A stretch of 64,000 nt of DNA from Clonostachys chloroleuca (GCA_037952775.1 JBANAY010000003.1:9548001-9612000); one strand, 5' to 3'; shown: positions 31,019 to 43,936, counted from the stretch's first letter. Notes: generated from the sequence alone by a model not told the origin. Program-made: numbers and translations.

Positions 31019-32009
31019 ATGCTAGGGAAGTCCTTTTTCGTTTTCGCCGCGTGCGTATCCGGTGCTGCTGCAGCATCCGGTTCGTTCAGCTTCCTCACAA
31101 TCAATGTTGCCGGCCTGCCAGCCTGGATGAACGACAACGGTGTGCCGGGCGACAAGACTACCAATGCCAAATCAATCGGTACTCGTTTTTCCGAATTGAA
31201 CTATGATATCATTCACATGCAGGAGGATTTCCAATATCATGCTGCCATCTACTCGACTGACACTCACCCATACCGCACTCCTACGACTGGAACAGTTGTG
31301 TTTGGCTCGGGGCTGAACTCAGTTGCAAACTATGATTGGACTGGCCTTACTAGAGTCACTTGGAACAAGTGCAATCTAAATAGCGGCGATTGCTTGACCC
31401 CCAAGGGATTCACCTACATGCGAATGGCAATCCAGGGTGTTGAGGTTGATCTCTACAATCTCCATGCGGATGCTGGGTACGTTTTCTATATTTCCACGTT
31501 ATGACTCAAAAGCCTGACAAGAAATTCTCGAATAAAAAGTTCCGATTCCGGCGACGTCGACGCTCGCTCTGCAGGAATCGATCAGATCCTTGCCTACGTG
31601 AACGCCAATTCACAAGGCCGCGCCGTCATCATTGGTGGCGATACCAACGATCGCTGGACCAACGCTGGAAGAAGCATCAACAAGCTCACGGACGCGGGAT
31701 TTACCGACTCGTGGGTTAGCCTTATCAAAAAGGGTACTTATCCCACAGCCGGTGCTACAGCAGATCCTTGTGGCAACCCAGCTGATGACAATGACTGTGA
31801 GATTGTTGACAAAGTTTTGTGAGTCACTACTCTTTAATTGGCCCCAGAGAGAACAATTACTGACTTGCCTGTGTAGCTTCCGTTCTGGCAGCTCGGTCAA
31901 GTTGAGCGCGACTTCATTCAGCTATGTTGGGAAGAGTTTCTTGCAGTCGGATGGCAACATCTTGACAGACCACAATCCTGTTCTTGTTCAATTTTCATTC
32001 ACATCCTAA
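31019..32009 (+). CDS. Secreted endonuclease/exonuclease/phosphatase-fold hydrolase
   Basis: Three exons, 31019-31476, 31540-31818 and 31877-32009, give 289 residues. The first intron has GTACGT and AAAAG ends; the second has GTGAGT and GTAG ends. The N-terminus (LGKSFFVFAACVSGAAAASG) is a signal peptide. Catalytic-fold motifs are in order: FLTINVAGLP (Asn in strand one), MQEDF (metal-binding Glu), LYNLHADAG (His), IIGGDTND (the GDxN motif), and LTDHNPVLVQF (the terminal DH pair). This is the DNase I / sphingomyelinase / inositol-phosphatase superfamily. The short lengths after each motif resemble secreted fungal members of unknown substrate. A role in extracellular phosphodiester hydrolysis is the best inference; nuclease versus phospholipase activity cannot be told. 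Confidence 0.87.
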
Positions 32010-32911
32010 GTATGGGTTTTAAAGTTGAGTAGGTGAAAGTATACCACCGCGTCACCCAAGCAAACGTCCAATTTTGTGTGACTTTGATAGTAACCTGCCG
32101 TCCACCTGATACTTAGACTACCCTGTAGTCCACAGTAACTCGGTTTGATGTGTTGGAAAGATGTCCTTAGTTTACCCCTCAAAATTAATAACACGCTACT
32201 AGGCTGTGGCCGAGCCTTTATAATACTTAGGCTTCAAAAGATTTAACCTCGTGATTTTAACATGTCCTGTGAGGACCCTTACTGTATTCCTGCCGTCTTG
32301 TTTTGTGGTCACTGTAATAATGTAATTATGTACCATTATTTGTTTGTCTTCGTAATAGTTCTATGCCCCAGCCAGTGAACCACAACATAAAGATCTATAT
32401 GCGATGGTCATCACGACGAATCATCGACCCTCGTAAGACCTACGTGAATAACGAACGTCTTGTGTTGTTCATATTGTCTCGAAGAAATTGTCGTCGGGAG
32501 TGCTGTGATAATCACGCGAGCGGTAAGCACTACTGCAACTAGTCACATAGACGATCCCACAATGAAACGCGGCTGCTCCAACCACACCCAGCATCTTACG
32601 GCTTACCTAGTCCGTGCGCGCCTCAATGGGTCTCAGGATGAAAATGCCCGTCTGGGGCCGCTCTCATCTCGAATCAAATGCCGTAGATATGACCTACCAT
32701 TGCCGAACCCATAGCATGCTAGGCAGGGCTAGACAGGGTCGCAGCTTTATGAGTTTCGTGCTGGTTAAAACCGGCTTTGCCCCTGATTGTGCCCTCTTTG
32801 TTTGTCCATGGTCCCTTTCCCGCACTCTGCGTCGTAACCTCCTGCCAACAATGGGTTTCTCTTGACTGAACCTACCGCCCTTGGTCTGAGAGAGGGCTGC
32901 GAAAAGGGAAC
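32010..32911. other. Intergenic region, AT-rich in its first half
   Basis: From 32180 to 32400 the sequence is AT-rich with many TA steps, and from 32520 it returns to balanced composition. No convincing gene. The last 100 bases are the presumed leader of the DOMON-b561 gene. Confidence 0.35.
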
Positions 32912-34247
32912 ATGAAGCTGCTGCGCGGCTTGGCCGCTCTGGCGCTTTCTGTAGGTTTTTGTATGTTTTCGCGTGGTCGATTGGACCAATTACGCAACCT
33001 GGCTCAGCTTCTAATGACTCGTCCCAGATCCGACAGGCTCATCTGCAGGACTATCCTACTCGACGGGGAACAACCAAGATATAAAGTTTCGATGGGAAGT
33101 GAGCACAGAATCCAACAATGTCTACTTCAAACTCGACGCGCCCATCGCCTACTCGTGGGTCGCCCTCGGCATCGGCAACAGCATGCAGACGGCGGAGATA
33201 TTCCTCATGTATCAGGACGGCGAAGGAAACGTAACCCTCAGCACGCGGAAGGGAAGAAACCACATCATGCCCGTATACGAGGAGAGATCCGGCGTCGAAT
33301 TGATCTCGGGGTCGGGCGTCTTGAACGACAGGATGACGGCAAAGGTGCGATGCAGCGATTGCAATAAACTCGACCTGGAAGGTGAAAACAACTGGGTGGC
33401 TGCATGGTTATCAGGCGAGACAATACAGTCGACGAGCGTTCAAGAACCAATCGATCATCATGAGGGGAGGGATCTATTCAGCATCGACCTGGCGATGGCG
33501 GCTACAGACTCTGAAGTCAATCCGCTGGCGGATTCCGACGACGATATCCTTTCGAGCGGTGCCGTGGTAACAGACGCCACGGTTGCTAAATATGATTCCA
33601 TTCGCCTGGCACATGGTATTATTATGACCGTCGTCTTCGTGGCAATGTATCCGATTGGGGCCTTGCTGATGCCGGTTTTGGGCAACTGGTTCCTTCATTC
33701 CGCCTCGCAACTGTTGGCGTTCATTCTCATGTGGGCTGGCGTTGGTCTTGGAGCCACCTTTGCTAGGCAATATTTCCTCGTGAGTATTCATATGAGGCAC
33801 CCAGTCGCTGGTTGATTTTATCTAACTCGAATACCTCGTTCTAAGTACGGCAGGCAAGCGCATACCATCATAGGGAGCCTAGTCGTGATATTACTCTGCC
33901 TCCAACCGGTACTTGGCATCCTCCATTCAAGGCATTACGCAAAGCATGAGGGACGTGGACATGTGGGATCAGTCCATGTTTGGTACGGTCGGTCCCTGAT
34001 GCTCCTTGGTGTTCTCAATGGGGGCCTTGGTCTGCAGCTTGCGGGCCACCGAGGGAGTGCTTGGGTCATTGCTTACAGTGTCATTGCTGGGCTCGCCTTT
34101 GCTTCTTACTTAGCCTCTATCATCTACAGCACTCGGAAATACAGTCGCCGGAAGCAGGAGCCTTCTGAAGCTGACCTTAATCGCAATTGGCCGCTCTCTA
34201 ATATTAGTTTGGATTCGTATCTTACCCAGGAAGGCCCGCATAGATAG
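32912..34247 (+). CDS. DOMON-cytochrome b561 membrane protein (CDH cytochrome-like domain)
   Basis: Three exons, 32912-32960, 33028-33779 and 33846-34247, give 400 residues with phases 1 and 0. The second intron carries a TCTAACTC branch site. The first exon encodes a signal peptide (MKLLRGLAALALSVGF). A DOMON / cellobiose-dehydrogenase-cytochrome-like domain follows (FRWEVSTESNNVYFKLDAP, SWVALGIGNSM, AEIFLMYQDGEGNVTLSTR). After a short linker, a cytochrome b561 helical core begins at RLAHGIIMTVVFVAMYPIGALL. Histidines in LAHG, FLHSASQ, AHTIIG and VHVWYGR are positioned as the likely haem ligands of four to five helices. The layout is that of fungal DOMON-b561 proteins, which may carry electrons across a membrane; donor and acceptor are unknown. 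Confidence 0.88.
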
Positions 34248-34538
34248 ATTAATGATGTTGCAAATACAATACGACAGGAACGAAGTTAAATATTATATTG
34301 AACTCCGCACACTATTTTCTAACTTGCGTACTTAACTTGGCCAAAGTTTGGGGTATTCGCTCTGGGAGAGCAGATTCGTTCATTCCAAACCACTTCTTTG
34401 ACCCAAAGCGCGTTGTAGGGGTTTGGACACAAAACCCTCGTACTAAATGATAGATATGAGAACCAAACCGCAAATAAGACATTAGGAAATTTATTTCGCA
34501 CAATTTGTTAATAATCCTGCATTCTAGAAAGGTCCCCT

Positions 34539-37500
34539 CTATAAGAGTCGCTTCTTTGGCACTCTCATCAACCAGTAAAGGAAAAGCGCAGCAAAGACAT
34601 TGAAGACGATGTAGGCCCACATGATCCCATAGTTTCTCCACCTCTCGTCATACGATGCATCAATGGTCTGTAAAAACGCATCTGTCGAGGCCAATGGGCA
34701 GAAAAGGCACGTGTCCGTCGAGTCCGGATTGGTGACATTGCCACCCGCCATTTCCATGTAAGGCTCAAGGTACTGGCCGCATGTTGCTCCTTGGGAAGGC
34801 TTGAATTGAAGGAGCTCAATGTCGGAGCAGGTTACTGGGTTTTGGGCCAGACCTGTTGAGAGAAGGGCTGAGACCAGATATGTCAATGGTGAGACGCGGT
34901 ACATGAAAATCCAGAAGCCAGGAAGGGCAGTTCTTGAGACAATGACACTGAGGAACAAAGTTAGTCGGTCTGTGTTAAAGGAAGAAACTCACGAGGAAGA
35001 CTTACCCGCAGAAGATTAAACAGAAAGCAAACAAGATGAGGGAAACCGTGGCTCCCACCTCAGCCATCTCGACACCTGCAATAACCATATTCGCAAAGGT
35101 AGACTCAAACAGCATGAAAGCCCACAGCAGAAGGAACATAAGCGCGCTTCGCTCATTTACGGAGTCGGAGAGCTTCGCATTATTGTTCATCCCTGTGAGG
35201 TAGTAAAATAAGACGTAAAGAAGAACACCAACTAAGGAGTTCCAGGGAATCTCGACTGCAATATTCGAGAGCATGAAGACGATCCATGAATACATCTTCG
35301 ATGACCTTTCTCTTGCTTCATAGATCTCTCTTTGCTTTATGAAGTTGGGCATCGTCTGGTAAGAGAGGAATGCAAAGACGACGAGCAGCATGAAGACCGC
35401 AAACATCTGGTCTTGAAGACCAGTCATGGAGAGGTCCGCATCGTAGAAAGACACACCGATAAACAAGGCCTCTCAGAACATCAGCGTTATGTAATAAATC
35501 TTGCCGAATATTTTGTACTTACAGTTCCTCCAGAGAGAATCAATTTCGCGTAGATGTATGACGGCGTTCGCCAGTACTGTTGCCATACTCGGTAAAAGCA
35601 GGCCACGAACTGTTGTTGAAGAGACATTGCGTAAGTAGCCACGTTGTCATCGCCAGATATCTGTCCGCCGCTTCGCGACGTCGAAGAAAGCTCCTCCAGC
35701 CTTGTTTGGACCTGGCTGTATTCGGGGCTGTTCAGCCAGGCTTCATGCCAGTCTCGCGTAGCCTTGGATCCCGGGGCGGCTCCAATTACTTTCAGCATCC
35801 ATTCGGCAGGATTCTCCTCTGGCTGACATTTCTCTCCTCCTTGTCTCTCGAAGTAGTCAATCAGCTGTCGAGAATCTTTTCCGAGGTCGCCAAAATACAC
35901 CGTCTTCCCACCTTTCGCAAGAAGGAGGATGCGGTCAAATTGTTGGAAGAGCATAGCCGATGGCTGATGGATAGTACACAGAATGGCCTGCCCGTTATCA
36001 GAAAGCTTTCGGATCAAGGTGGCAATGCTCCAAGCGGTTTGGCTATCAAGTCCCGATGTTGGTTCGTCAAGGAAAAGAAGCAGGTCTGGCTTTGCAGCCA
36101 GCTCAACCCCAATCGTGAGGCGCTTTCGCTGCTCGACATTAAGGCCTAGCATTTGAATGTTAGAAATATTTGTTCAATCTTCCGAAGAAAAGATACCTTA
36201 CCTTCTCCTGGAACACCGACAACGGCATCTGCATATTCTCCCATTTCCAGCAGTTCAATCATTGATTCAACATACTCAAGCTTTTCTTTTCTGCTCACGG
36301 TGCTAGGTTGACGCAGGAGAGCGCTAAATCGAAGAGCTTCTCTCACTGTAGACGTAGAAAGATGGATGTCTTGCTGCTGCACGTACCCAATCTTCCTCTG
36401 GAAACTGTTCCCACGGGGAACACCATCAACGGAAACCTCTCCGCCGACGACGCCCATGGTAACTCGGTTGGCTAGCACGTCAAGAAGAGTCGTTTTCCCA
36501 GCACCTGTGGCTCCCTAGGAGTATGCTAGTATCAGCTAGGGGGGTTATATCAAGTGATTCGGAGGGTCGCAACAAACCATAAGAGCCGTCAAGGTTCCCG
36601 GCTGCACCCACCCGCTGACACCATCTAGAATACGCCTCGGCTGCCCTTTGATGGTAATGTCATAGCAAAGATTGCGCCAGTGGAATACATCTCCCTTAGG
36701 CCTAGGTGCTTCCTTTTTCTCGTCTTTGACCACGGTCGTACGATCGGAGTGGTTAATCTTCTCGCCAGGAGCTACAGACTCTTCATCCGCGACCTCAGGG
36801 CCAGCCGCACGACTGGCATCATGACCGCGCTGGAAAACCAACACTTCTCCCTTGGATCTCCCCGTAGTGATGAACTCCGCGGAAAGGATATAAGTAGCAA
36901 GAAAGAACAGCAGGTAGGCGACAAGAATTCCAAAATTTCTACAATGCTGTTAGTGCACTGGTCCTGTCTCAGGTTATTCCATAAGGAAACTCACCTCCAG
37001 ATGTGAGATTTCTTGTAGCCATAATTAGCTCCGATGTAGAAATCTCCATCCACGAAATCAGCACCAGGCTGAGCACCTGCCACAGAGCAAGTCCTCTCAA
37101 ACGGCCCAGCATTAGGATAGGCGGGCACAAAGGCCGGACAGGGAAACTGACGACCGGTGAACTCGTTTGCAACCGTTGCTTCGAACGCATACGCGATGGG
37201 GTTGATATAGTTGAGCCACCGGAGCCATCCTTGCATCAGACGAGTGGGCAGAACGTACCCGGCGTAGATGACAAGCCCAAGGATGAAGAAAGCGGCAGGC
37301 GTTAGCGCTTGGTGAATTGTGCGAGAGACCTGGCCAATGGTTCGCAGAATCATCGACATGGTCATGGTGCAGGTAAAGCCTATCAGCAAGAAAGTAAAGA
37401 AATGACCTGCGTCTTGCCGAAGATTGGCCATGAAGTACAGAGGGATGTTGAAGCACATGGTAGATATCACTTTAATGGGGAGATCGCAAATCATGGATGC

Positions 37501-39533
37501 AACTGCTTCAGCGAAAGGGTGGTAAAAAGCGTAGCGGGAATGCTTTTCAACAATTGGCCGCTGAACGTAGAGAGCTAGGATCTGTATTCTTTGGCATTAG
37601 CATCCGTTACCGAGGGAGAGTGATAGGATCTGCATACCTCAAGAGCGCTGCTTAGTCCATTGAATAGAATTGAGAAGAACAGGAGAACCGCGCGATTGTT
37701 TGCGCTGTCGGCGGTATCAGGGAGATCATAGAAGATGCTACCGAGCAATAATGAGATCGCTGCGTTGCCTGCGATGGTGACAAGTGGAAACAACATTTCG
37801 CCCACGAGTCTCTGGTATCCTCTCAGCATGCACAGCTGGATCTGCATGATGATACTAATAGTATATGGAGACCCTCGGCGCCTGTCGTCGAGTCAGGCTT
37901 GCGGCCATTTAGAGTGGTTCAGGATCTCATACTCACATCCAAGATGCTTGTTGAACTTTGCGCGTCTGGAGGAACTTTTCCGTCTCTTTTCCATCTAATG
38001 GATACTCTTCCTCAAAGGTAGTGATGTCTTGAAGAAGACTCTTTCGAAGCGCGCTTTCTTGCCACACCTTTTCAAACTCATCAGGGCTGTTGGGAACTCT
38101 GTTCTCGAACCCTACTCGGGCTGTTCTTTCAGCTGGGTTTGTGAGTGACGTGAGGAAATCTGCAGTGGTCTGGCGATCAGGGCAGTTGAAGCCCATATCC
38201 GTGAAGTACTTTCTTGCTGCGTCTCGAGGTCCGAAATAGATCAGTCGCCCTTTGTACAAAAGAGCAACTTTGTCGAAAATCTTCCAATTTTAAATCAGTT
38301 TCCTCAGTTTGAACCTCATTCTCATTATCAATTGACTTACATCGTATGCTGGCTGTGAAGCCTGGTACATGGCCACGATAGCACACATGCCCACAAGATC
38401 TGTGGCCGACCTAAGAGTACGGGCAAATTCCAACGCGGTGGCACTGTCCAATCCGCGTGTGCTGTTGTCCCAGCACTGGATTGGGCTTTGGCTCAGTGTG
38501 ACTTCAGCGATGCTCACACGCTTGCGCTCGCCGCCACTTACACCTCGGACGAATGCATCTCCGACCTTGGTGTTGACGGTGTGGGAGATACCGAAGACAG
38601 CCATGACAATGTCCCTCAAGTGGGTAGCATAGAGTTTCCGACTGACGCCTGGCAAGCGATTGCGAGGCGTTCGTGCCAGTGCAGCAAATTGGAGTGTTTG
38701 GCCTACGGTCAGATGGGGAAAGTGAATGTCTTCCTCAGCCTGGTAGATGACCTCGCCGCGGAAGCACTTGCGCATTTTATCCATCGGGATACCTGCGGCG
38801 AAAACACAGTCAGAGATTGAACAATTCAATATTAAATGTGCAACAAGGGCAAAGGGGAGAGCAAACCTTGATAACTGAAATGCGACTCGGGGTCAAGATG
38901 AAGTCCGTTTGTTTCGCCGGCAATTGTTTTCAGAAGTGTTGTAACACCACTGCCAAGAGTCTCAGTACAACAATCTTTCAAGAGGGATAGAGTAACTGAC
39001 CTTCCGGGACGTCCAAGAACAAGGATCATCTCTCCGTTTCGGAACAGACCATCGAAATTTCGCAAGATATCGATCTTACGGCGACGATGACTGATCCATT
39101 GCTTGATCATGAGGGGACCTTGCATCAGAATATTGAGAACATTCTTCTGATAGTCTGTATCTGTACCATAGCCATGAACTCCTAGGTTTCTACAAGAAAC
39201 TCCTACCCTTGCACGAGGATACTTCTCGGGGTGCAGGTCTGAGTGCTGTAAGAAAGCCTTTGCCCACTCGATTGCATCAAAACTGGGTGAATTGGGGTCC
39301 ATGGCGGGATTCGACGTGAGAAAGGGATTCACGAGACCGCCTCCCTGAGCATGGCTGGCGCTCCTCACTAGACTCATACTAAAGGACCGTATCAACTCGG
39401 CGACATTTTGGTCCGGGTGGTCGTCTCGTTGCTCGTTTGCAGCTGTCATTTCAGACTGCGGCGTTGATGAATGCTCGCCGTCATCAGTAACAGGCGCCCG
39501 GCGGCTCTCCATCTTCTCGTCTATGGAATCCAT
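34539..39533 (-). CDS. PDR-type ABC transporter (ABCG, NBD-TMD-NBD-TMD)
   Basis: Eleven minus-strand exons give 1461 residues: 39001-39533, 38867-38949, 38341-38792, 37937-38280, 37638-37854, 36995-37581, 36578-36938, 36202-36514, 35523-36145, 35006-35469 and 34539-34947. All phases agree. NBD1 has [23 protein letters not shown] and a degenerate Walker B ([12 protein letters not shown]). As usual in this family, NBD1 lacks the Walker A lysine; fungal pumps mostly have Cys there, but here it is Val. NBD2 is canonical: [29 protein letters not shown] and [15 protein letters not shown]. Two six-helix domains and a Cys-containing extracellular loop ([22 protein letters not shown]) before the last helix fit the CDR/PDR group, which exports drugs and metabolites at the plasma membrane. 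A Zn2Cys6 gene is divergent from it. Confidence 0.93.
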
Positions 39534-40296
39534 GACTGCCAAGGGGCAGCAGGTCCTGAGGGGCAGAGGAAACGAAATGAAGAGTTATAGCGTACGAGAA
39601 TAAAATGAGTGTATAGGGGATTAAGATGAGTAAGAGGAAGGACAAAGGGCCATGGAAGAAGTGAATGGATGGGTTAGAGCAGCAGAACAGCATCAAGCAC
39701 ATGCCATTTTCCCAACCATCATCAGCAGAGGTCAAGATCCTCGCAGTCTTATGTATCCGACGGTCCGCGATAACGACACGAAAGATCCTGAGCGGTAAGT
39801 TCCCGTTTCCCGAATCACACGAGGCCGCACCGCCAGCGGGCAACCGCTTATGCACCAATTGGCCCATTACGAGGCATATGCCTAAGATTTCGACCCACGT
39901 CATCTCGGGCATTGACCACGGACTTTCCCATCTGCTGGCCTAGAATCAGTTGGAAGAGGCTGAAAGCTTCGATGTGCTGTGAAGGTATGGCAACGCGCAG
40001 GAATCCTCCAGCAAACGCCCGTCACCAACGTGCTGGTGGGCATGTGATTGGCGAGGCGCAGCATTGACGCAAACAAAAGAATGGACACACTCAAGCAGGA
40101 GGCTCGGCGGATCCAGGTCACCCTTTTCCCGATAAGGCAGCTCGGCCCCGAGCTCAGAAGTTTCCTGCTCATGCACAGCTCGGCATATAACTCGACACTC
40201 GGCGATTCTCGTTGACCCCAATCCTCATTTGACTCCCGAATCTCTCCCTCGAGAAATCCAGTGTGCCCTTGAACCAACCCACTCATAAGCCTAGCC
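39534..40296. promoter_or_regulatory. Divergent promoter of ABC transporter and Zn2Cys6 regulator
   Basis: A 763-bp region between two gene starts pointing outward. Several CGG or CCG triplets occur, for example around 39760-39770 (CGACGGTCCGCG) and at 40106-40110 and 40198-40202 (CTCGG or CGGCG). A CATATAA element lies near 40184. No repeat was strong enough to name a binding site. The arrangement suggests that the regulator may control the pump. Confidence 0.45.
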
Positions 40297-43200
40297 ATGC
40301 CAGAGGGCCCGGGGATCGCGCGCCCCCTAACCGCGAGCTTGGCCGTGCCCAAAGCCAACCGATCCTGCGACGCGTGCCGAATACGCAAAGTCAAATGTCC
40401 GAGTATGATCGCCAACCATCGGTAATTAGAGATCAAGAGACGAGGTTTTGCTGACCATGCCTTCTATTTGCGTGTAGGTGCAGGTGGTCGGGGTCCTTGC
40501 GCCAATTGTCTGGTACGTCTTCATTTCCATCCATCGAGACGATCATCTGGTCCTGCCCCCACGCTCCCACGTGCAGATTTGAACTGAGATGAAGGTTTTC
40601 TACTACTCCGTAGCGGCGGAAGACAGTCTGCCATTTTGGTGCCAGAAAGCCCTCTCGAAGACGTAATGGTAAGCCAATTCATTGCCCCTCTCGATAACCC
40701 GCCCTCGCAATCCGCCGAGCATCAGACGACTTGTTCTTCGCCCTTGGGTGCTGGTAGAGGAAATCTGGTATCCAGGATCAAGCTAATCTATATATACGAC
40801 ATCAGTGAACGAGGGTTTCCTCTCCCCCAAGCCTTCCCCCCTGGCGAGATCCCGGTTGTCAGTACTGCCCCGGCCGTCAGGTCACAGCCAACGCAGCCAA
40901 TCCGACACCAGCCGCTCTCTCTGTCACATGCACGCGTCATCCCTCTTCCTACTACGGGTGAGAATCGTAGTTTATTAGAGATTGGAACGAACGCAACGTC
41001 GATTCCCACCCTTCTTGTGGACGATCTTTTGTCCCAAACTCAAAGCCCACAGGACCAAGTTTTCATCAGAGTATGCTTCCCAGTCTTGTGTCATGGCGAT
41101 GATCATTGCTAATTGTTTGGGCAAAGGGGAATGGATTTCTTGGTAGGGCAAACCGCACTTTTCGCTCAAGATGTTCCTATTAAAATCTAACATAACATTC
41201 ACCAGGCGCTTACAACCTCACGTTCTTTTCAGATGCCCGGCTAGCTTCCCTGTCAAGCCGCTTAGGGAATGACAGTGTCAATGAAGTCGTTGGTAGGATA
41301 TCTAATGTTGTTCGCAGCAGGCTCTCAAAGCGGCCAGAATCGGGCCAAAATCCGATCCAGTCGGCAGTGAGTCGCAACCATTCTGTCGAGCTGTTTACAG
41401 ACAGAGTTGCTGCCAAGAAATACATTCAGCGTGAGTTACCACGTAACATGTTTCGCGATGATGAGATGACCTAACATGTTACCACCAGTGTATTTCGAGC
41501 GTGTCCATCCTCTCCTGCCCTTCCTCGAGCGGGCCAGCTTCGAGAGCATCGCGCTCAGCAACAATATAGATGAAGTGCTTACCAACAGCAAGTCGTGGGT
41601 TTGCCTTTACCATGCAGTACTAGCTTTGGGTAGCCAATATGACGGAGAGGGTAGTTTCGAGCCTTGTACAGGGAAGTCATGGAAGATTTTTGCAGTTAGC
41701 CTGGCATACTTCCCTGAACTACTCTTACACAACGATTCGCTCCCTACGTTAGAAGCCATGACTGCTATGTCGGCGTTTTCCCTTAGTGTGTCATGTCTCG
41801 CGATCGAACACGTTATCATCTCCGAGGCTGGTAGGCGAGCGCAAAATTTGGCTGGTGCAAATTTCACGAGTCGTTCGGCCCAAAGATACTCTCGGTGTTT
41901 CTGGGTGCTCTATGCGATCGAAAAAATGTCAAGCTTCCAAATCGGCAGGAGCTCTGTAAGTCACATTCACCAGAATCTGGGGACCAAGACGTCCTTTTAT
42001 TCTTCGTTACTGATAAAGAAATCTCAATAGGTATTTGTCGACGGCGACATCTCCTGTCCTCTCCCCAGAGTTTCGGAAGCTACATTCGGCGGATTCGATT
42101 ACCTTCTATCCTTCCTTCGTTACGCCAGAATAATATCCAGAGCTCTCACCTTTCTCTTCTGTGTTGGTGTTGCAAACAAACCAACCTCATATCACCTCGA
42201 AACAACAGAACAACTAAAGAAAGAGTTAGAGGATTGGCGACTTTCGCTACCTGATAATGGCTTCCGGCCAGGTGGAACGATCCGACCCGAAACTGTTCAG
42301 GGACCCGTTGAGCGGCAAGCGGCCACCTTTATCCATTACCTATACGCCCACATGAACTTAATCATCAACCGTAACACACTACTTCACCTTGTTAAATCCA
42401 GCGACCAAGCGTATTCCAAAGAGCGTCAAGCTGCTGCTTCTGACATCCACAAATCTTGCCGGTTGATAGTGGAGCTGACGACACTAATAGAGGTCGAGCC
42501 TCATACGAATATCTGGTGAGCGTTTATTCTAAAAGCCATCCTACGGTGGAACTAACACGTCGAACTTAGGATTCTTGCAACTATTCCTTTGGCCGCGCTG
42601 TTTGTGCTTTTCGATAGCGTTGTTCATAATCCACGACAACCGGAAACCTACTCAAACCTCGCTTTGCTCGACATGGCCGCAGGACACTTTAGTCGACTAG
42701 AATATTGCAGTAATGGCACACTCCCGGGATCTCTGATTTCCGAGTTCTCTCATGTCGCTCGCACCTATGTTAACGGCATTCAAAGCCGTGATTCTGTACC
42801 TGCTGGATCACTCAGGAGCAGTGCAAAAGATAACACACTGCTTTCGGGAGGCCCTTTGCAGGACAAATTTTCCACGAACGGAGTCAGTCCAGAAATTACC
42901 AGGACGCAGCCCCCGGCAGTTCAGGACTTGGTGATGACAACCTCTGGGGAGCAGCTGAGAACAGTGGCAGAAGCAGGGACTGAATTTCCAGGGTCTTCGG
43001 AATCTTTTGAACCTTTTGGGAACATGGACTATACCATAGATGCCTTCGGGGGGAACATACCCGGGGAGCCCTCTTTAGGGACAAACGTCTTGGACCTTTT
43101 CAACAACTTTCTTCCTGACCTGGATCCTATGCTGTATCATGGGATGCCGGGTAATTTTGATTTGAATATGCAATTAGGGGATAATGATCAACTGCCATAG
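40297..43200 (+). CDS. Zn2Cys6 transcription factor with fungal_trans-type domain
   Basis: Nine exons are proposed: 40297-40402, 40478-40512, 40614-40668, about 40832-41070, 41127-41142, 41206-41430, 41489-41955, 42031-42515 and 42570-43200, about 752 residues. The start of exon 4 is uncertain (40760, 40814 or 40832 keep the frame). Introns one and two split the zinc cluster, whose cysteines at 24, 27, 34, 44, 47 and 54 give CX2CX6CX9CX2CX6C once spliced. The fifth exon is a 16-nt microexon that restores GNGFLGAYNLTFFSDARL. The central domain (YFERVHPLLPFLER, then GRSSVFVDGDISCPLP) is the fungal-specific regulatory domain. The C-terminal 150 residues are acidic and low in order, like an activation region. 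It lies divergent from the PDR pump. Confidence 0.85.
41127..41142 (+). other. 16-nt microexon of the regulator gene
   Basis: The segment GGGAATGGATTTCTTG is bounded by an AAAG acceptor and a GTAGGG donor. Including it makes phase 0 to phase 1 and gives FIRGNGFLGAYNLTFF, a continuous protein. Skipping it would leave the next exon in a frame that meets a TAG within 13 codons. Confidence 0.65.
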
Positions 43201-43936
43201 AATGGGTGGGTTTTAATGGAATAGTGTCATGGTCATCGGTTAAAGCTAAAGGAGCCCTTTATTAGGATACCCTCGGCCTTTAGCTTCTCGTATATTATAT
43301 ATTTAGGGATTTGGCCTTCTTGAGACACAATACTACAAGAGTCTTAATTGCCAGTTTTGTTCGTGTACTTATGGCTTCCACTGCGTCGACAATTAGCCGG
43401 TGATGAGTCGTGAATGGGTGTTTTAAGGTTCTTTTCACTCATAACTGAGCTCTTGCGTGAGCATGAACTTCCAGCCAACAAAGATGATGCAAGTCTGCCT
43501 TTCTAAATGGTCTGGGTCTAGACTGAGGCCGAAAAACACCTCCGCTAGTCTTGAGATGATCTCTCTTCTGTCTGATGTTAATCCGTTAACACCCATCTGA
43601 ATCCATGACTCTCCAGTCCGTGAATGGCGAGTCAATTTTGCCTTTTTTTTTTGTTTGATACCCATGCGCAATAAACTCCCAAATTCGAAGCATGACAAAA
43701 GAAACCTCTAATCCCAAGTAGCAGCCTTCCGTCCAATGATTCCGTGTCCATGAATGCAAGGGATGGAAAGTAAAGTGAGTTGATCTCCCATAAGATATCT
43801 CAAAAACGAAATTAGACACCCCATCATTCCTATTCGTAGGCCCATTCATCTAATTTTTTGACGGCCCTTGGTAAAATATCTAGCGGTCGCATCTTTGTCT
43901 GAAAATCTGGTTGTAGCTCGATTCCGCGGTTTGTCC
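43201..43936. other. Convergent spacer, no gene seen
   Basis: This spacer lies between the regulator stop and the 3' end of the coiled-coil gene and should hold both terminators. It has a T-rich tract near 43640-43655. Minus-strand frames here have no recognised pattern. Confidence 0.4.
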
